Notes: a model not told the origin generated them from the sequence alone. Shown: positions 23,831 to 32,388, numbered from the stretch's first letter. The stretch is 64,000 nucleotides of DNA from an uncultured Blautia sp. (GCA_934373235.1 CAKROW010000001.1:1-64000), one strand, 5' to 3'. Numbers and translations: made by a program.

Positions 23831-25339
23831 CTACCTGCTCTTATCTCTGAATTCTTCTGCCGCCTTTTTGATTTTCTCTACAAGCTCATCTGTAAGTACT
23901 TTCTTAGATTCAATCTCTTTACCGATCTCAGGATATACATTATCAAAATACTCAAGAAGCTCTCTCTGGTATTTCTTAACATTTTTGATATCCACATCTA
24001 CCATCAGCTTGTTTGTCGCAACACAGAGAGTAATTACCTGCTGATGAAGACTTAACGGGCTGCACAGCGGCTGTTTCAGAAGTTCCATCAGGCAGCTTCC
24101 ATATTTCAACTGTGCTGTGGTAGCTTCATCAAGATCTGAACTGAACTGTGTAAATACTTCCATCTCACGGTACTGCGCCAGATCGATACGAACACTTCCT
24201 GAAGCTTTCTTCATAGCCTTGGTCTGTGCTGCACCACCAACTCGGGATACAGAAAGACCAACATTAACTGCCGGACGCATACCTGAGAAAAACAGATCAC
24301 TTTCAAGGAAGATCTGACCATCTGTAATAGAAATTACGTTTGTCGGAATATATGCAGATACATCACCTGCCTGTGTCTCAATAATAGGGAGAGCAGTGAT
24401 AGAACCACCGCCAGCCTCATCACTCAGACGGCTGGAACGCTCCAGAAGTCTTGAATGAAGATAGAATACATCACCAGGATAAGCCTCACGTCCCGGAGAA
24501 CGCTCAAGCAGAAGTGACAGTGCTCGATATGCCACCGCATGCTTGGAAAGATCATCGTATACGATCAGTACATCCTTGCCCTGGTACATGAAGTACTCTG
24601 CAAGTGCAGTTCCTGCATACGGAACAATATACTGAAGCGGCGCACAGTCACTTGCAGTTGCAGAAAATACAGTTGTATATTCCATAGCACCGTATTTTTC
24701 AAGGTTGGACACAACCTTGGCAACTGTAGATGCCTTCTGTCCAATGGCAACATAGATACAGATTACATCTTTACCTTTCTGGTTGATGATCGTATCTGTT
24801 GCAATGGAAGTCTTACCTGTCTGTCTGTCACCAATGATCAGCTCTCGCTGTCCACGACCGATTGGAAACATGGAGTCAATAGAAAGGATTCCTGTCTCCA
24901 GCGGTACACTGACAGATTTACGATCAATGATTCCGGGAGCCGGATTCTCCACCGGACGATATCCATCGGCTTTGATCTCTCCCTTACCATCGATAGGCTC
25001 ACCAAGAGCATTGACAATTCTTCCGATAAAGCCCTCGCCTACAGGCACACCTGCCTGCTTGCCAGTCCTGGCTACCTTTGTTCCTTCTTTGATACCGGTA
25101 TCTTTTCCAAAGAGGATACATCCCATACTGTTGGAACGGATATCCTGCACCATACCTTTCAGACCATTCTCAAAAGTTACAACCTCACCGTACATGGCAT
25201 GCTCGATACCATAAACAGTAGCAATACCATCTCCCACGGAGATGACGGTGCCAACTTCCTGGTCTTTGCTGATTTCATCATAATTATTTATTTCTTCTTT
25301 GAGAATCGAAATGATTTCATCTGGATTTATTGCACCCAA
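23831..25339 (-). CDS. atpA: F-type ATP synthase alpha subunit
   Basis: A 502-residue regulatory nucleotide-binding subunit with P-loop GDRQTGKTS (near 169), PGREAYPGDVFYLHSRLLER signature and C-terminal helical domain. The start codon is TTG at 25339, eight bases after GGAGGTG; no ATG fits. Weak initiation may tune its level in the operon. Length and order are normal. Confidence 0.98.
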   Translation of the reverse strand: MGAINPDEIISILKEEINNYDEISKDQEVGTVISVGDGIATVYGIEHAMYGEVVTFENGLKGMVQDIRSNSMGCILFGKDTGIKEGTKVARTGKQAGVPVGEGFIGRIVNALGEPIDGKGEIKADGYRPVENPAPGIIDRKSVSVPLETGILSIDSMFPIGRGQRELIIGDRQTGKTSIATDTIINQKGKDVICIYVAIGQKASTVAKVVSNLEKYGAMEYTTVFSATASDCAPLQYIVPYAGTALAEYFMYQGKDVLIVYDDLSKHAVAYRALSLLLERSPGREAYPGDVFYLHSRLLERSSRLSDEAGGGSITALPIIETQAGDVSAYIPTNVISITDGQIFLESDLFFSGMRPAVNVGLSVSRVGGAAQTKAMKKASGSVRIDLAQYREMEVFTQFSSDLDEATTAQLKYGSCLMELLKQPLCSPLSLHQQVITLCVATNKLMVDVDIKNVKKYQRELLEYFDNVYPEIGKEIESKKVLTDELVEKIKKAAEEFRDKSR

Positions 25340-25346
25340 TTCAATT

Positions 25347-25850
25347 TCACCTCCGGGTTAATTTTTGTTTCAGTTTCTGATAACGTCCGGTAAGGCTCCA
25401 GTCGTATTCACGATCTCCTGCCCTTAAAACAAACCCTCCTACAAGGCTCTTATCCTCTCTGAGAGTAAGTTCAACCTGGTCTGCAGAAAACTGTTTCTGA
25501 AGAAATATCTTCATTTTTTCTGCCTGGCCTTCAGAAGGCGGTGTTACATATACAAGCTCTGCCTTCAGAATTCCCTTCTGCTCCCGGCTGTAAGTATCAT
25601 AAGCCTCGATGATCTCCTGAATCCTGTCGATCTTCTGATATTTACATGTTACTTTAAGGAAATTTCTTATTTCCTGCGGGAACACCCGCTCTATTACCTG
25701 TTCTTTATCTTTTAGAGAAACCAGCGGATTTCCAAGCATGGTTCCCATTTCCGGTACTTCTTTGAAAATCCGTGTGGTTTCACAGATCACTTCCTCCGGA
25801 ACAGAAAGACCGTATAATGCTTTTGCATAATTAATGGACGTCTCTGTCAT
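25347..25850 (-). CDS. atpH: F-type ATP synthase delta subunit
   Basis: A 167-residue peripheral-stalk subunit (OSCP/delta). It starts MTETSINYAKALYGL, typical of the family, and ends with the conserved VGGFVLRAGDREYDWSLTGRYQKLKQKL. It ties the b-subunit stalk to the top of F1. ATG 25850 follows AGGTG by six bases and lies inside the end of atpF (20-bp overlap), a sign of coupled translation. Confidence 0.95.
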   Translation of the reverse strand: MTETSINYAKALYGLSVPEEVICETTRIFKEVPEMGTMLGNPLVSLKDKEQVIERVFPQEIRNFLKVTCKYQKIDRIQEIIEAYDTYSREQKGILKAELVYVTPPSEGQAEKMKIFLQKQFSADQVELTLREDKSLVGGFVLRAGDREYDWSLTGRYQKLKQKLTRR

Positions 25851-26340
25851 GAGGATCACCTGCTCCTTCTAAAAACTGATCATATAGGGACATATCCTGT
25901 GCTTCGTCGTTCTTTTTTCCCATGATTCTGGATGCTGCATCCATAGCAAGTTCTGCTACCTTGCCTTCCATCGCCTTCATGGCTGCCTCCTGCTCATTCT
26001 CGATGTTCTTTCTAGCCTTTGCAAGAATCTCATCTGCCTGAACATTGGCGTTCTTCACGATGTTGTCTGCCTGCGCCTTAGCCTCGCCTTTGGCCTGCTC
26101 CACTATACGGAAGGATTCATCCTTTGCAGATTTCAGTGCATCCTCATAACGTCCCTTAAGCTCATCAGCCTCGCCCCGTGTCTGTTCCGCAGAAGCGAAC
26201 TGCTCATCGATCATTGCCTTTCTCTTATCCATAACAGCAATGATCGGGCCAAACAGGAACTTTTTCATCAAAAGGTAAAGAACGATCAGGTTAATAATTG
26301 TAAAGACAAGGTTGATATCAATTTTTATCACCTGGTCCAC
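25831..26340 (-). CDS. atpF: F-type ATP synthase b subunit
   Basis: A 169-residue protein with one N-terminal membrane helix (LVFTIINLIVLYLLMKKFLF) followed by a long, charged coiled coil (residues ~35-150) typical of the peripheral stalk. The likely start is GTG at 26340; another GTG three codons later is equally close to an AGGTGG site. It overlaps atpH downstream. Confidence 0.94.
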   Translation of the reverse strand: MDQVIKIDINLVFTIINLIVLYLLMKKFLFGPIIAVMDKRKAMIDEQFASAEQTRGEADELKGRYEDALKSAKDESFRIVEQAKGEAKAQADNIVKNANVQADEILAKARKNIENEQEAAMKAMEGKVAELAMDAASRIMGKKNDEAQDMSLYDQFLEGAGDPHDRDVH

Positions 26341-26381
26341 CTGCCTTTCTTAATCCTGAAATATTATCTCGTCTTTACCAA

Positions 26382-26600
26382 TTAGCCCAGCATGATGATG
26401 ATCAGAAGACCGATTACGAAACCATAAATAGCTGTTGCCTCTGCAAGAGCACATCCAAGAAGAAGAGCTTTACTGATCTTGCTCTCTGCCTCAGGCTGTC
26501 TGGCAATAGCTTCTACTGCCTTTGAAGTTGCAAGTCCGATACCAATACCTGCGCCAATACCTGTAAGAACTGCGATAGCTGCACCAATTGCGATTAACAT
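26382..26600 (-). CDS. atpE: F-type ATP synthase c subunit
   Basis: A 72-residue two-helix proteolipid that forms the rotor ring. Helix 1 has the Gly-rich GAGIGIGLATSKAVEAIARQPE and helix 2 the ion-binding Glu in ALAEATAIYGFVIG. The Gln of sodium-type rings (GxGQG) is replaced by Ile and the Ser after Glu by Ala, so proton coupling is more likely than sodium. A strong AGGAGG precedes the ATG. Confidence 0.96.
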   Translation of the reverse strand: MLIAIGAAIAVLTGIGAGIGIGLATSKAVEAIARQPEAESKISKALLLGCALAEATAIYGFVIGLLIIIMLG

Positions 26601-26634
26601 AGTTTTTTCCTCCTAAAATAACTGTTTTTCTTTT

Positions 26635-27300
26635 TTACTCGATTGCTTCCTTAATGAACAAGGATGTTAAAAATACAAATACATATGCCTGTATAAATCC
26701 GTCAAAGAAATCAAAATACAGGCTGAATGGTATGGGAAGAATTGCTGGACAAACAAACTCAAGCAGTTTCATAACAACGAAACTTCCCAGAACATTACCA
26801 AACAAACGCATACAAAGAGATGTCGGCCGGATCGCTATTTCCAGAATGTTAATTGGAAGCATAATCGGCACCGGCTCTGCAAAACTCTTAAGAAAGCCCT
26901 TAAGGCCTTTCTTGTGGAAGCCGGAATACTCTATCAGGAAAATACTCATCAAAGCCAGCGCAATGGTAACATTCATATCCTTGGTAGGTGGTGTAAATCC
27001 AAACACGCCTGCAATGTTGGCAATTCCAATGTAGATTACGGTTGACATCAGATAAGGGACATATTGTTTTCCCTCTTCACCCAGGATTCCCATGAAGAAA
27101 TCCTGAAGGAAACTTACTCCTGTTTCCAGAAGAAGCTGCTTCTTGCCTGGATTTTCAACCTTCAGATTCCGAACCAGTATCAGAGAAAGTATTACCAGAA
27201 CTGCCATGATGACCCAGGTAACAACTACACATTCTGCGATGGGTATTCCACCAAACACCGGTATGGTAAAGGCTGTTTTACTCTCAAGCTCTTCTGCCAA
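26635..27300 (-). CDS. atpB: F-type ATP synthase a subunit
   Basis: A 221-residue membrane stator subunit with the essential Arg in SLCMRLFGNVLGS and the later AYVFVFLTSLFIKEAIE helix. It forms the ion half-channels beside the c-ring. The start is uncertain: the best in-frame codon is TTG at 27300, and the nearest ribosome-like sites (GGGAG, AGGAGGG) lie 14 and 27 bases away, longer than usual. No atpI gene precedes it. It is the first gene of the operon. Confidence 0.94.
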   Translation of the reverse strand: MAEELESKTAFTIPVFGGIPIAECVVVTWVIMAVLVILSLILVRNLKVENPGKKQLLLETGVSFLQDFFMGILGEEGKQYVPYLMSTVIYIGIANIAGVFGFTPPTKDMNVTIALALMSIFLIEYSGFHKKGLKGFLKSFAEPVPIMLPINILEIAIRPTSLCMRLFGNVLGSFVVMKLLEFVCPAILPIPFSLYFDFFDGFIQAYVFVFLTSLFIKEAIE

Positions 27301-27507
27301 TGTGGCTGATAAATCTCCCGTTTTTCTCCCTCCTTTATTTTCGGCTCCTGGTATGACTCAAAAGTCAATTGGTCATACCAGTTCTCCGTAGATGCCTTTA
27401 TTTTACTCCGCATTTTGGGAAAGTCAATATTATTTTTGACTATATTGTACAAATTACAACAACAAATCTATACAAATTATACAACTACCATTTAACCAAA
27501 AATAGTG
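27301..27507. other. AT-rich region upstream of the atp operon
   Basis: No gene is visible. The stretch contains AT-rich sequence with several TTGTA and TATA-like words and a TTGTACAA palindrome near 27445-27455, where the operon promoter should lie, but no hexamer pair with good spacing could be chosen with confidence. Confidence 0.4.
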
Positions 27508-27643
27508 GCTGTTCACCTCATTCACAGTAATCTGGTCAAAATCCATTCCAAATCACCTGCAGTGATGGGATTTCGACCTGCATGTCTCGGGATTTTGCCA
27601 TATTCATGACAAAAGGCCTTGTGGAATACTACCTGTGAACAGC
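27508..27643. repeat. MITE-like element with nested inverted repeats
   Basis: A 136-bp non-coding unit bounded by a perfect 9-bp inverted repeat (GCTGTTCAC / GTGAACAGC). Inside are a second inverted pair (TGGTCAAAATCC at 27533 and GGATTTTGCCA at 27590-27600) and a central hairpin ATCAC-ctgca-GTGAT. The whole can fold as a long hairpin. It resembles a miniature inverted-repeat element; no target-site duplication is obvious. Confidence 0.45.
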
Positions 27644-27666
27644 AATCAAAAACAAACTGTTTCCCG

Positions 27667-28641
27667 TTATTTTTTTACTTTTACGGATACTTCTCCGTAA
27701 GACAGCAGATTTTCAGTCCCATCCTGCTCCTTTACCAGGAGTCTGCCATCAGGATTAATCTTAAGTGCCATCGCCGGCCGTGTACGATCTCCGTCCGTGA
27801 TCATTATCTCCTTTCCAGGTATCATGTTATTCTCCACATACTCCCTGGAAAGTGTGGGACTTTCTGTTTCCATAAGAAGCTCATTGACGATCTCCGCAAC
27901 AAGAAGACTGCAGTTAACACCCGCTGCCTTCTCTCTGCTGTCATAAAGTGCACCGGCACTTTCTTCCAGATCTTCCGGAAATCCTTCCTCAGGCCTGTAA
28001 AGGTTTAAGCCGATCCCAACAATTGCAAACTCAATATTACCACTCTCGAAATCCGTGACAGCCTCTGTCAGGATCCCGCATACCTTCCTGTTATCCAGAT
28101 ACAGGTCATTGACCCACTTGATAGCCAGATCGATCCCGCATACCTTCCTGACAGCCCGGTAAACGGCTGTAGCTGCTGCTGTTGTAATAAGGATACCCTC
28201 TGTCAGTGTACGGTCCGGTCTCAGCACCACGCTGAGATAAAGGCCTGAATTTTCCGGAGAATAAAAGCTTCTGCCTCTTCTTCCTCTGCCTCCGGTCTGT
28301 CTGCGTGCCAGAATAACAGCACCATTCTCCGCTTCGCCTGCAAAGGCAGCTTCTCTTGCTGACCGGTTGGTAGATTCCAGCTCCCGTGCGATCTTCACGG
28401 ATACATCCGGATTCTTCAGATAAAGCCTGATTCCCTCTTCTGACAGGCGGCTTCCACTGCTTCGCAGTACATACCCCCTGTTCGGTCCTGCTTCTATGGT
28501 ATAGCCCTCATCGCGCAGAGACTTCACTGCTTTCCAGATGGCAGCTCTTGTGCAGTTCAATTCAGAAGCTGCAGCTTCTCCGGATATCAGTTCATTTTCA
28601 TGCTGTTCCAGAAGTTCCAACATTTTGGATTTTACTGTCAT
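27667..28641 (-). CDS. birA: BirA bifunctional biotin-protein ligase / biotin repressor
   Basis: A 324-residue group II biotin ligase. An N-terminal winged helix-turn-helix (residues ~1-65, SGEAAASELNCTRAAIWKAV) is followed by the ligase core with GRGRRGRSF (biotinyl-AMP loop, near 120) and KWVNDLYLD, and a C-terminal SH3-like domain. It attaches biotin to carboxylase/decarboxylase carriers and should repress biotin genes. ATG 28641 is chosen over TTG 28656 because GGTGG lies four bases ahead. The leader can hide that site in a hairpin (see 28643-28760). Confidence 0.95.
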   Translation of the reverse strand: MTVKSKMLELLEQHENELISGEAAASELNCTRAAIWKAVKSLRDEGYTIEAGPNRGYVLRSSGSRLSEEGIRLYLKNPDVSVKIARELESTNRSAREAAFAGEAENGAVILARRQTGGRGRRGRSFYSPENSGLYLSVVLRPDRTLTEGILITTAAATAVYRAVRKVCGIDLAIKWVNDLYLDNRKVCGILTEAVTDFESGNIEFAIVGIGLNLYRPEEGFPEDLEESAGALYDSREKAAGVNCSLLVAEIVNELLMETESPTLSREYVENNMIPGKEIMITDGDRTRPAMALKINPDGRLLVKEQDGTENLLSYGEVSVKVKK

Positions 28642-28642
28642 A

Positions 28643-28760
28643 TTTCCACCATCCAATTCCGGCGATCCGGTGGACCACCTTGTAGTAAGCTCTCAGATAT
28701 GGCACAAAAAGTGCCATGTCCGGTTCTCAGTCTGGAACCAGACACCATACGCTCCAAGGC
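28643..28760 (-). promoter_or_regulatory. Structured 5' leader of birA that can mask its ribosome site
   Basis: On the minus strand the leader holds a hairpin TGTCTGGTTC/GAACCGGACA, a hairpin TGGCAC-ttttt-GTGCCA, and CCACC (28673-28669) that can pair with the ribosome-site GGTGG (28650-28646), helped by ATC/GAT next to it. A second GGTGG at 28679-28675 could compete. The layout suggests translational control; no known riboswitch was recognised. Confidence 0.45.
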
Positions 28761-28767
28761 CGAAAAA

Positions 28768-28796
28768 ATTATAGCACTTAATCATCGCAATGTCTA
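28768..28796 (-). promoter_or_regulatory. Sigma-A promoter of birA
   Basis: On the minus strand TAGACA (28796-28791), a 17-bp spacer and TATAAT (28773-28768). Transcription would start near 28760 and give a ~120-nt leader before birA. Confidence 0.65.
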
Positions 28797-28864
28797 TTAT
28801 TCAATTTCTATATATTGTCCATATAAAAAATATATTTACAATGTTCCTGATATACATATTTTCG

Positions 28865-29851
28865 TTAGATCGTGTTTGAAAGACTTTTCAGAAGATGTTC
28901 CCTGTATTCTGTGCGCACACTCTCAGGTGCTTCAAGCACAGCATCGGAACCAAGACCGGCCATCCAGCCGAAAAACTGATCACTGATATTCACACGTACC
29001 TGTGTAAAAAAATGCTGGTCATCCTTTCTGCGTATGATCACATCCCGCCCAAAACGGTCAAGTACCACTCCAACCAGACGGTTATGAAATTCCAGGCTCA
29101 CAAGCTCCTCTCTGCCGCCAAACATCCCAAAAGTACCGGACGAAAGCTGAGCAGCATCGTAATATTCTGACATTTCACTGCCATTTCGTGAATCCGCTTC
29201 CATCTGAGGTTTCAGCATCTTATCTACCCGGTAATGTTTCACGATCCCGGACTTCTCATCCAAAGCTACCATATAATAATTCTCATCCTGCCATATCAGC
29301 CCCCACGGACTTACCCGGTAACGCTCTCCATCACGTTTAAGACGCAGCTTCTTCTCGATCGTCCATTCACAATACTGAAATGAGAGCTGTCTGTCCTCCG
29401 CAAGAGCCTGATGTATCTCATCTATATTATAGTAAACACTCTCATTCATGGTCTTGATACGGCTTCCCATAAGAACCTGGCGCTTCAACTGCTTCGCCTC
29501 ATATATGCTGGTCAGGCTCTCAAGTTTCCCGATGAGCTGTCTGGACTTACTGCTGCTGATGAACTTGGATGACTGAACCGCATCCACAAGAAGTTTAAGC
29601 TCCGGAAGCTCAAATTCCCTGGTGGCAAGATAAAAACCGGCGGGACGCTCCCGCCTGTTATTAATATCAAAACCAAATATACGCAAGGCTTCTATATCAT
29701 CATAGATAGTCTTGCGCTCTGCGCTGATCCCCACACTTTCAAGATATGCGATCAGTTCCTTCACAGTCATGGGATGGGCTTCATCCGTTTTCTCCAGAAA
29801 AGCCCTCATCAGATACAGGATCTTAAGTTTCTGGTGAAATGACTTCGGCAT
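28865..29851 (-). CDS. WYL-domain transcriptional regulator
   Basis: A 328-residue regulator of the YafY/DeoR-like WYL family. An N-terminal winged helix (MTVKELIAYLESVGISAERKTIYDDI) is followed by the WYL domain around residues 140-215 (FQYCEWTIEKK, RYRVSPWGLIWQDENYYMVAL) and the C-terminal WCX extension with DRFGRDVIIRR. WYL domains sense nucleic-acid or small ligands; targets are unknown. It lies upstream of birA on the same strand and 17 bp after a small membrane-protein gene. Confidence 0.9.
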   Translation of the reverse strand: MPKSFHQKLKILYLMRAFLEKTDEAHPMTVKELIAYLESVGISAERKTIYDDIEALRIFGFDINNRRERPAGFYLATREFELPELKLLVDAVQSSKFISSSKSRQLIGKLESLTSIYEAKQLKRQVLMGSRIKTMNESVYYNIDEIHQALAEDRQLSFQYCEWTIEKKLRLKRDGERYRVSPWGLIWQDENYYMVALDEKSGIVKHYRVDKMLKPQMEADSRNGSEMSEYYDAAQLSSGTFGMFGGREELVSLEFHNRLVGVVLDRFGRDVIIRRKDDQHFFTQVRVNISDQFFGWMAGLGSDAVLEAPESVRTEYREHLLKSLSNTI

Positions 29852-29868
29852 ATTCTCGTCCTCCTGCC

Positions 29869-30081
29869 TTACTTATCTGTCAGTGCTGCTACAATACCAA
29901 AATATAATACCACGAAGGCCAGTGCCACAGCAATCATATCTGCCCCCTTAAAGTCAAAGTTCAGGAGCATGGCACCTCCGATCATGATCTCCAGTGAAAG
30001 GATCGCCCCCATAACCATTGCCATTGGTGAAGAAAGCTTCTCTCTGCTGTTGTGATTTCTTTTTCCTACTGTGTTCATCAT
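29869..30081 (-). CDS. Small two-helix membrane protein (70 aa)
   Basis: A 70-residue protein with a basic start (NTVGKRNHNSREK) and two hydrophobic helices (MVMGAILSLEIMIGGAMLL and MIAVALAFVVLYFGIVAAL). I chose ATG 30081 since AGGAGGG lies seven bases upstream; the next codon is also ATG. Its neighbour, 17 bp downstream, is the WYL regulator, so they are probably co-transcribed. I do not recognise a family. Confidence 0.65.
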   Translation of the reverse strand: MMNTVGKRNHNSREKLSSPMAMVMGAILSLEIMIGGAMLLNFDFKGADMIAVALAFVVLYFGIVAALTDK

Positions 30082-30132
30082 AGTATAACCCTCCTGTACT
30101 CTGCTTATTACCCGAACAAATTTTCCGAACAT

Positions 30133-30357
30133 ATTTTCTTTACATTTGCATTATACATCTTTTTCAGTCCAATAAAACGGTATAAAACACATTTTTACAA
30201 ACATTTGTTTATTATACACAAAAATATGTTCGTATTTATGTCAGTTTTTCAGCAACTGTAAAGTCTATAAAAACTATACTTTACAAAGTTACAGTGGTTC
30301 ATGCAGGCGCAGGCTTCAGATTAGGGTTTACACAAGAAAGAATCCTGCCCAGAGGGC
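30133..30357. other. Non-coding stretch with small hairpins
   Basis: No gene is seen. It holds a TATAAT-like box on the minus strand (30155-30150) that may serve the small membrane gene, a GTAAAGT/ACTTTAC hairpin at 30258-30284, and GCCC-aga-GGGC followed by T6 near 30347-30363, which could act as a weak plus-strand terminator. Confidence 0.35.
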
Positions 30358-30408
30358 TTTTTTATGTCATTGGAATATTACGGAGTAATTTCCTATGACA
30401 TAAAAAAA
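30358..30408. repeat. Dispersed palindromic repeat, copy 2
   Basis: The second copy of the element at 20934-20983: TTTTTTATGTCAT, GGAA, TTAC, GTAA, TTCC, ATGACATAAAAAA. It lies next to the terminator of the lrgAB operon. Confidence 0.7.
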
Positions 30409-30431
30409 GGTCTGTCTCCGGCCACACAGAC
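30402..30431 (-). terminator. Intrinsic terminator after lrgB
   Basis: On the minus strand GTCTGT-(10 nt)-ACAGAC followed by a run of T. It lies ~110 bp after the lrgB stop and directly abuts palindromic repeat copy 2. Confidence 0.65.
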
Positions 30432-30539
30432 AGGCATATATCTGCAATCCGCTTTACTGCCTGGTCTGATCAAATATCCGAAAACAAACCTTTCACATTA
30501 TATATTCTATTGTTGTATTCTGCTGCCTTTTATGTCTCT

Positions 30540-31232
30540 CTACATCAGTCCGGCAAAAACGGAAGCACCGATCACAGTCAGAAGTCCGGCAACTGCAATT
30601 GCCAGGCTGCTCATAGCGCCTTCTACAGGACCCAGTTCCATAGCCTTGGCTGTTCCAATAGCATGGGCTGATGTCCCAAGTGCAAGACCTCTTGCAATAG
30701 GCTCCTCGATACGTGCCACCCTATATACGATCTCCGCGATCACATTCCCCAGAACTCCTGTAATAATGATCACCGCCACGGTAATGGTCACAATACCGCC
30801 AAGTTCCTCGGAAACACCCATTCCGATGGCTGTTGTAATGGATTTTGGAAGCAGCGTGACATATTCCTCATGATCAAGACTGAAAATCTTTGCCATTACC
30901 AGGATACTTCCCATTCCTACGATCACACCGGAAAGGATCCCTGCAAGAACTGCCCTGATATTTTTTTTCAGCAGATGGATCTGCTCATACAGCGGTACAG
31001 CCAGACAGACCGTTGCCGGTGTAAGAAGATAGCTGATATATTTTCCGCCTTCATTATATGTCTCATAATCAATATGGAACAGAGAAAGCACAGCGATCAC
31101 ACAGATGATCGCAATAAGAAGCGGGTTAAAAACTGCCATTTTGAATTTTCTTTTCAGAAGAAGGCCGATCTCATAGGCAGCAAGGCTTAATACCGCGCCA
31201 AAAAATGTTGAATTTCTGATAAATTCCATCAT
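30540..31232 (-). CDS. lrgB: LrgB/CidB family membrane protein
   Basis: A 230-residue protein with six to seven hydrophobic helices and the family signature LLPKSITTAIGMGVSEELGG (near residues 127-146) and GTSAHAIGTAKAMELG (near 188). In Firmicutes, LrgA/LrgB pairs are tied to murein-hydrolase control and, in Bacillus, to pyruvate uptake (PftAB). Its ATG overlaps the lrgA stop by four bases, so the two are translationally coupled. Confidence 0.92.
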   Translation of the reverse strand: MMEFIRNSTFFGAVLSLAAYEIGLLLKRKFKMAVFNPLLIAIICVIAVLSLFHIDYETYNEGGKYISYLLTPATVCLAVPLYEQIHLLKKNIRAVLAGILSGVIVGMGSILVMAKIFSLDHEEYVTLLPKSITTAIGMGVSEELGGIVTITVAVIIITGVLGNVIAEIVYRVARIEEPIARGLALGTSAHAIGTAKAMELGPVEGAMSSLAIAVAGLLTVIGASVFAGLM

Positions 31233-31591
31233 TTGTCCTTACCTCTCTTTTCCAGCCGGATAATCCCCTGTGTGATACGTCCGGTTACTACCATAACCAC
31301 TACTGTTGAGACCACTGTGATCACCAGTACCGGCCCGCAGATTGGTTTCAGTGCCCCCCATGCAGTAAGAAGCCCGGCTCCGGCCGGTACAAACATTACA
31401 GGCATGATCTCCACCAGAAAATCTGCTGCACCTTTGACCTGATCGATCTTAAGGATCCCGGTCAGAAGTGCCACCAGCATAATCACAAGGCCATAAACAC
31501 TTGCCGGTACCGGAAGGTTTATGCAGGTATGAAGCACCTCGCCCAAAACAGACATCAGCAGAATAATACAAAACTGCCGTACATATTTCAT
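31229..31591 (-). CDS. lrgA: LrgA/CidA family holin-like protein
   Basis: A 120-residue four-helix protein with LGEVLHTCINLPVPASVYGLVIM and MPVMFVPAGAGLL, typical of LrgA/CidA. It works with LrgB in the membrane. No LytST-type two-component pair is adjacent. The ATG has an AGGAGGG site upstream. A minus-strand TATAAT at 31762-31757 with TTGTAT 16 bp upstream is the likely promoter, giving a ~160-nt leader. Confidence 0.9.
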   Translation of the reverse strand: MKYVRQFCIILLMSVLGEVLHTCINLPVPASVYGLVIMLVALLTGILKIDQVKGAADFLVEIMPVMFVPAGAGLLTAWGALKPICGPVLVITVVSTVVVMVVTGRITQGIIRLEKRGKDK

Positions 31592-31804
31592 GTCAAATCC
31601 CTCCTGACTTATGGATCACGTACAACGCCCGGACTGTCCGGGAATATCTTTCCAGTATCTTCCGGCGCATTGCATTTATTTACTTTTACGCAACACCACT
31701 TTACTCTGATACCTCAGAACAACTGGTATTACCAATAATACTTTAAACGAGGTTTAATTATACTACCTCAACCGGAAAATACAAGAAATGTTTCTCATAA
31801 AATA

Positions 31805-31847
31805 CAAAAAAGTCTCCGGATCTGCATATTTCACGCAGAACCCGGAG
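31805..31847 (-). terminator. Intrinsic terminator after the phosphodiesterase gene
   Basis: On the minus strand CTCCGG-gt-TCTGC ... GCAGA-t-CCGGAG followed by TTTTTT. It lies 25 bp after the stop of the gene ending at 31872. Confidence 0.88.
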
Positions 31848-31871
31848 AAAAAACATTTCTGTCCACACAGT

Positions 31872-32327
31872 TCACACCGGAATCTCTATTTTTTCCACTG
31901 TATAATTTCCCTGATCCACAGTCATCACAGCCATGTTAAGTCCACCTCCAAACCGTGGCCGTCCACAGCTTCCGGGATTCAGCCACAGCCGTCCATCTTT
32001 CTCTTCCTGAAAAAATCTGTGGCTGTGCCCGAAAACCACCACCTGTGTATCTCCAAGGTCCCACGCCACATCTTTTTTATTATGGACCATAAAAAATTTT
32101 ATTCCTGCTATGGTAAAGGACAGACTGGTTCGAAGGTTCTCTGCCCAGCTTCCGTCATTATTCCCCCGCACCACATACAGATTTCCCAGAGGTCGGAGTT
32201 TATCAAGGATCTCATCCCGGTCCACATCCCCTGCATGAAGGATATATTTACAGCTTTTCAGCACCTCTATTACCTCCGGCCTTAAAACACCGTGGGTGTC
32301 TGATATGATTCCGATCCGCTCAGCCAT
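31872..32327 (-). CDS. YfcE/MJ0936-type metallophosphodiesterase
   Basis: A 151-residue calcineurin-like phosphoesterase with all metal motifs: GIISDTHG at the start, LHAGDVD, RGNNDG, VHNKKD and FGHSHRF. This short class (YfcE) hydrolyses phosphodiesters in vitro; the natural substrate is not known. ATG 32327 has AGGAGG eight bases ahead; the longer frame to 32423 overlaps the upstream gene without a site. It follows the EndoQ-like gene by 61 bp in the same direction and precedes a strong terminator. Confidence 0.92.
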   Translation of the reverse strand: MAERIGIISDTHGVLRPEVIEVLKSCKYILHAGDVDRDEILDKLRPLGNLYVVRGNNDGSWAENLRTSLSFTIAGIKFFMVHNKKDVAWDLGDTQVVVFGHSHRFFQEEKDGRLWLNPGSCGRPRFGGGLNMAVMTVDQGNYTVEKIEIPV

Positions 32328-32388
32328 ATTTTCCTCCTGTTCCGCATAAAGCGGATATTCATCCTGTCCCTGTCTTAAATTACTTATA

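Noticed and set aside
26382..26600. Sodium-dependent ATP synthase
   Set aside because: The c subunit lacks the Gln and the Ser after Glu that form the sodium site in known sodium rings; proton coupling fits better.
27225..27452. 75-codon minus-strand frame overlapping the start of atpB as an atpI-like gene
   Set aside because: No membrane helices, wrong frame relative to atpB and no ribosome site; an AtpI would have four helices.
28664..28680. AAGGTGGTCCACCGG in the birA leader resembles a T-box
   Set aside because: It lacks the GNACCGCG core, the specifier stem pattern and a terminator; birA is not a usual T-box target.
30124..30140. CGAACATATTTTC as a LexA box before the small membrane gene
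   Set aside because: The second half-site does not match GTTCG, so it is not a good Bacillus-type LexA site.
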